Assembly: GCA_934133195.1 (NCBI GenBank)
Contig: CAKPAZ010000003.1
Span: forward strand, 20,564-84,563
Reading direction: 5' to 3'
Source of the DNA: an uncultured Bacilli bacterium
GTDB lineage: Bacteria > Bacillota_I > Bacilli_A > ML615J-28 > CAG-313
Length of the DNA: 64,000 nucleotides
The notes beneath the pieces were generated by a model. The model had not been told where the DNA came from. It ran no database searches and was given only the letters and a program-made list of their open reading frames with translations. The position numbers and the translations under genes were made by a program. Below, in pieces: positions 62,090 through 64,000 of this stretch; position 1 is the first letter of the stretch, and every line of letters begins with the position of its first letter.

Positions 62090-63382
62090 ATGGAAAAATT
62101 TACTCATGAACGCCTAAAAGAAACCTACTTTAAAGAAATATTAAAAAATGGATTAACTGTTTATTTGTACCAAAAACGTGATTTTTCAACCACTTGTGGT
62201 TACATGATTACTAAATTTGGTTCAGATGATATTACCTTCATTCCAAATGGGGAAAAAGAATATTATACTGCTCCACTTGGAATTGCTCATTTTCTTGAAC
62301 ATAAACTATTTGAATCATCTACAGGAATTGATGCTTCAACAATGTTTGATAGCCTTTGTGCAAGCTGTAATGCTTATACCACAAATGATCGTACCGTCTT
62401 TTACTTTTCAACCACTAAAAATGAATATAAATGTGTTGAAACCTTAATTGACCTTGTTCAAATGCCATATTTTACTGATGAATCAGTAGAAAAAGAAAAA
62501 GGCATTATCATCCAAGAAATCAATATGCATAAAAATAGAGCAGGAAACCATCTTTATATGAATCTTCTTGATAACTTATATTTTAACCTCCCTTGTAAAA
62601 ATGATATTGGTGGAACCGATGAATCGGTAAACTCCATTACCAAAGAAGATTTATATAAAACCTACAATACCTTTTATCAACCATCAAATCTAGCCCTTGT
62701 GATAGTAGGAAACTTTGAACTTGATAAGATGATTGATGTAATCACCAAAAAAGAAGAAACCTTAGGTGACATTACCCCTAAGAAGATTGAAAGAAAAATC
62801 TATGATGAACCAACAAAAATCGTAAATGAAGATACAACCTCCCACTTTGATGTTACCATCCCTAAGGTTGGTTGTGCCATCAAAATTGACATGCATAACT
62901 TTGATAAAATTAGACATTTCAATGATAACATGTACATTGACTACATCTTAGATTATTACTTTGATAATTCATCAGATTTTGTTCAACATCTTAAGAAAAA
63001 TAACATCATCAGTGGATCTTTAAGTTATGATGTTGATTACACTAATGAATATTATGTAATCACCTTAACTGCTGATGTAAATGAAAATAACATTGATACT
63101 TTCAAAACTGAATTAAACCAAGAACTAGAAAAACTAAGAAACACCAAGTTTGATGAACTTGCCTTCACAAGATTCAAAAAATCAACAATTGCTTATAATA
63201 TTGAAAAATATAATTCATTAGTTTATATTGCGGAAACAATATGTAATTTGTATATGCGAGATATTGAATTATTTGAAGGAAGCGACCTAAAAGAACAACT
63301 AACATATGAAGAATGTGATGAAAGAAGACAAAAATTCAAAAAAGAAATGACAACATTTCATACTGTCTTACCACTAAAGTAA
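62090..63382 (+). CDS. yfmH: M16-family zinc metallopeptidase YfmH
   Basis: 430 residues. The inverted zinc motif HxxEH is HFLEH (in APLGIAHFLEHKLFES), followed by the downstream Glu region (EKEKGIIIQEINMHKN). N-terminal Thr/Gly-rich strands (TCGYMITKFGS) match the M16 fold. ATG 62090 is chosen because AAGGGGTGA is directly upstream; the earlier in-frame GTG at 62081 lies inside that site. It likely forms a heterodimer with YfmF. Confidence 0.9.
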   Translation: MEKFTHERLKETYFKEILKNGLTVYLYQKRDFSTTCGYMITKFGSDDITFIPNGEKEYYTAPLGIAHFLEHKLFESSTGIDASTMFDSLCASCNAYTTNDRTVFYFSTTKNEYKCVETLIDLVQMPYFTDESVEKEKGIIIQEINMHKNRAGNHLYMNLLDNLYFNLPCKNDIGGTDESVNSITKEDLYKTYNTFYQPSNLALVIVGNFELDKMIDVITKKEETLGDITPKKIERKIYDEPTKIVNEDTTSHFDVTIPKVGCAIKIDMHNFDKIRHFNDNMYIDYILDYYFDNSSDFVQHLKKNNIISGSLSYDVDYTNEYYVITLTADVNENNIDTFKTELNQELEKLRNTKFDELAFTRFKKSTIAYNIEKYNSLVYIAETICNLYMRDIELFEGSDLKEQLTYEECDERRQKFKKEMTTFHTVLPLK

Positions 63383-63391
63383 GGAGAACCT

Positions 63392-63904
63392 ATGGAAACA
63401 CTAAAAAATTATCTAAAAAGCTTAACAATTGTAATTATCATAGATATTATCGGAATCATCACTGGTCTTTTATGTATAACCTTTTCCATTGGATGTCTAA
63501 TAAACATTAAACAAGATGCTATAGAAGCATCCCTTGTTTTATTTTTCATTGGTTTAATTTGTCTTATTGGTAGCTTAATCTTTTTTATACCATCTGTTAA
63601 AATAAAACAAATGATTTATAAAAGTAGATACTCAAAAATAGTTCAAGATAAATTTCTTTGTTTTATGGCTAAACCAATATTAATCCATGACTATCTGCAT
63701 ATAGGAAGTACTAGACCAGACATTATTGGAGTTAAACTATACACCAAAAATGAACAAAACAAAGTACTAACATATTACTATATCTTTGATAATCCAATTA
63801 ACTATAAACAAAGAAATAAATTCAGCCCATTACTATTTAATGGTGTTATTTATTGTAATCTTTATGAAGATACAAAACTAATAAATTCACTTCATGTTGA
63901 ATAG
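63392..63904 (+). CDS. Two-helix membrane protein, unknown
   Basis: 170 residues. Two helices (~12-37 and ~46-68) are followed by a cytoplasmic domain of ~100 residues with a beta pattern (KPILIHDYLHIGST, VLTYYYIFDNPINYKQRNKF, GVIYCNLYED). It resembles in layout, not in clear sequence, the pair at 22505 and 23112. AAGGAG precedes the ATG, nine bases after yfmH. Family not recognised. Confidence 0.7.
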   Translation: METLKNYLKSLTIVIIIDIIGIITGLLCITFSIGCLINIKQDAIEASLVLFFIGLICLIGSLIFFIPSVKIKQMIYKSRYSKIVQDKFLCFMAKPILIHDYLHIGSTRPDIIGVKLYTKNEQNKVLTYYYIFDNPINYKQRNKFSPLLFNGVIYCNLYEDTKLINSLHVE

Positions 63905-63930
63905 ACAAAAAACTTACAAAACATGGCTCT

Positions 63931-64000
63931 CTAAAGTTTTTTGGGGATTTTGGGGAGAATAGATATTACTTAAAAAAACAAAAAAACTTTTTTGGGGAGA
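63931..64000 (+). repeat. TTTTGGGG-containing repeats at the window edge
   Basis: TTTTGGGGA occurs three times (G runs at 63943-63946, 63952-63955 and 63994-63997), the outer two as TTTTTTGGGGA. The region is cut by the window end, so whether it continues is unknown. Confidence 0.45.

Noticed and set aside
1..64000. Mycoplasma-type genetic code with TGA as Trp
   Set aside because: TGA ends several clear genes (response regulator, rsmE, ispG) and Trp is encoded by TGG throughout.

Overview
The window looks like a chromosomal segment of a low-GC, anaerobic member of the Bacillota, probably a gut Bacilli/'Mollicutes-like' lineage. Genes are very AT-rich and closely packed, with AGGAGG-type ribosome binding sites. 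TGA is a normal stop codon (for example at 6236-6238, 14428-14430 and 37032-37034). Core genes are arranged as in Bacillota (ylmE-sepF-ylmH-ileS, cshB-nfo). An anaerobic ribonucleotide reductase, the MEP isoprenoid enzyme IspG, BspA-type leucine-rich repeats and InlB-type repeats fit a gut anaerobe. The assignment is an inference from gene content; no 16S rRNA gene is present.

Layout. 1-4.8 kb: the 3' part of a secreted beta-helix/InlB/BIg2 protein ending in a peptidoglycan amidase. 4.9-10.9 kb: a membrane protein, a two-component system and two lipoproteins; the two-component promoter and the first lipoprotein promoter share an operator-like motif. 11-13.6 kb: two tiny membrane proteins, an AbrB-type regulator and an ABC-2 exporter. 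13.7-18.9 kb: an RNA-modification and DNA-repair operon (rsmE, mtaB, cshB, nfo, unknown acidic protein). 19.1-22.4 kb: nrdD with a fused redoxin domain, overlapping trxB. 22.5-23.7 kb: a duplicated membrane protein. 23.9-36.3 kb: one giant gene (4134 aa) for a membrane-anchored subtilase with BspA leucine-rich repeats and ten 79-residue Cys-rich repeats. It is flanked by two copies of one 36-bp stem-loop and preceded by a 40-bp palindrome. 36.3-38.7 kb (minus): nrdG, ispG and a transposase-like HTH protein. 38.7-39.2 kb: a structured non-coding region. 39.2-43.4 kb: RNA pseudouridine synthase, metK, GH4 glycosidase and a BadF-type sugar kinase. 43.5-46.5 kb: an ECF sigma factor with an RsgI-like membrane partner, and two lipoproteins. 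46.5-50.9 kb: DtxR-type regulator, argS, and a LysR regulator divergent from cyclophilin-like and flavodoxin lipoproteins. 51-53.8 kb: membrane proteins and tRNA-Arg(CCG). 53.9-63.9 kb: ylmE-sepF-ylmH-ileS, unknown, deoC-deoD, the YfmF/YfmH pair and a membrane protein.

How it works together. NrdD, its fused redoxin, TrxB and the NrdG2-type activase give a nearly self-contained anaerobic dNTP route; deoC and deoD handle deoxynucleoside breakdown. MetK supplies SAM for RsmE, MtaB and NrdG. Much of the remaining capacity goes to cell-surface biology: three large secreted proteins built from shared modules, at least six lipoproteins, a two-component system and an ECF/RsgI-like pair, each placed beside surface genes. 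Promoters are often very clear, and a TGG extended -10 recurs in nine of them.
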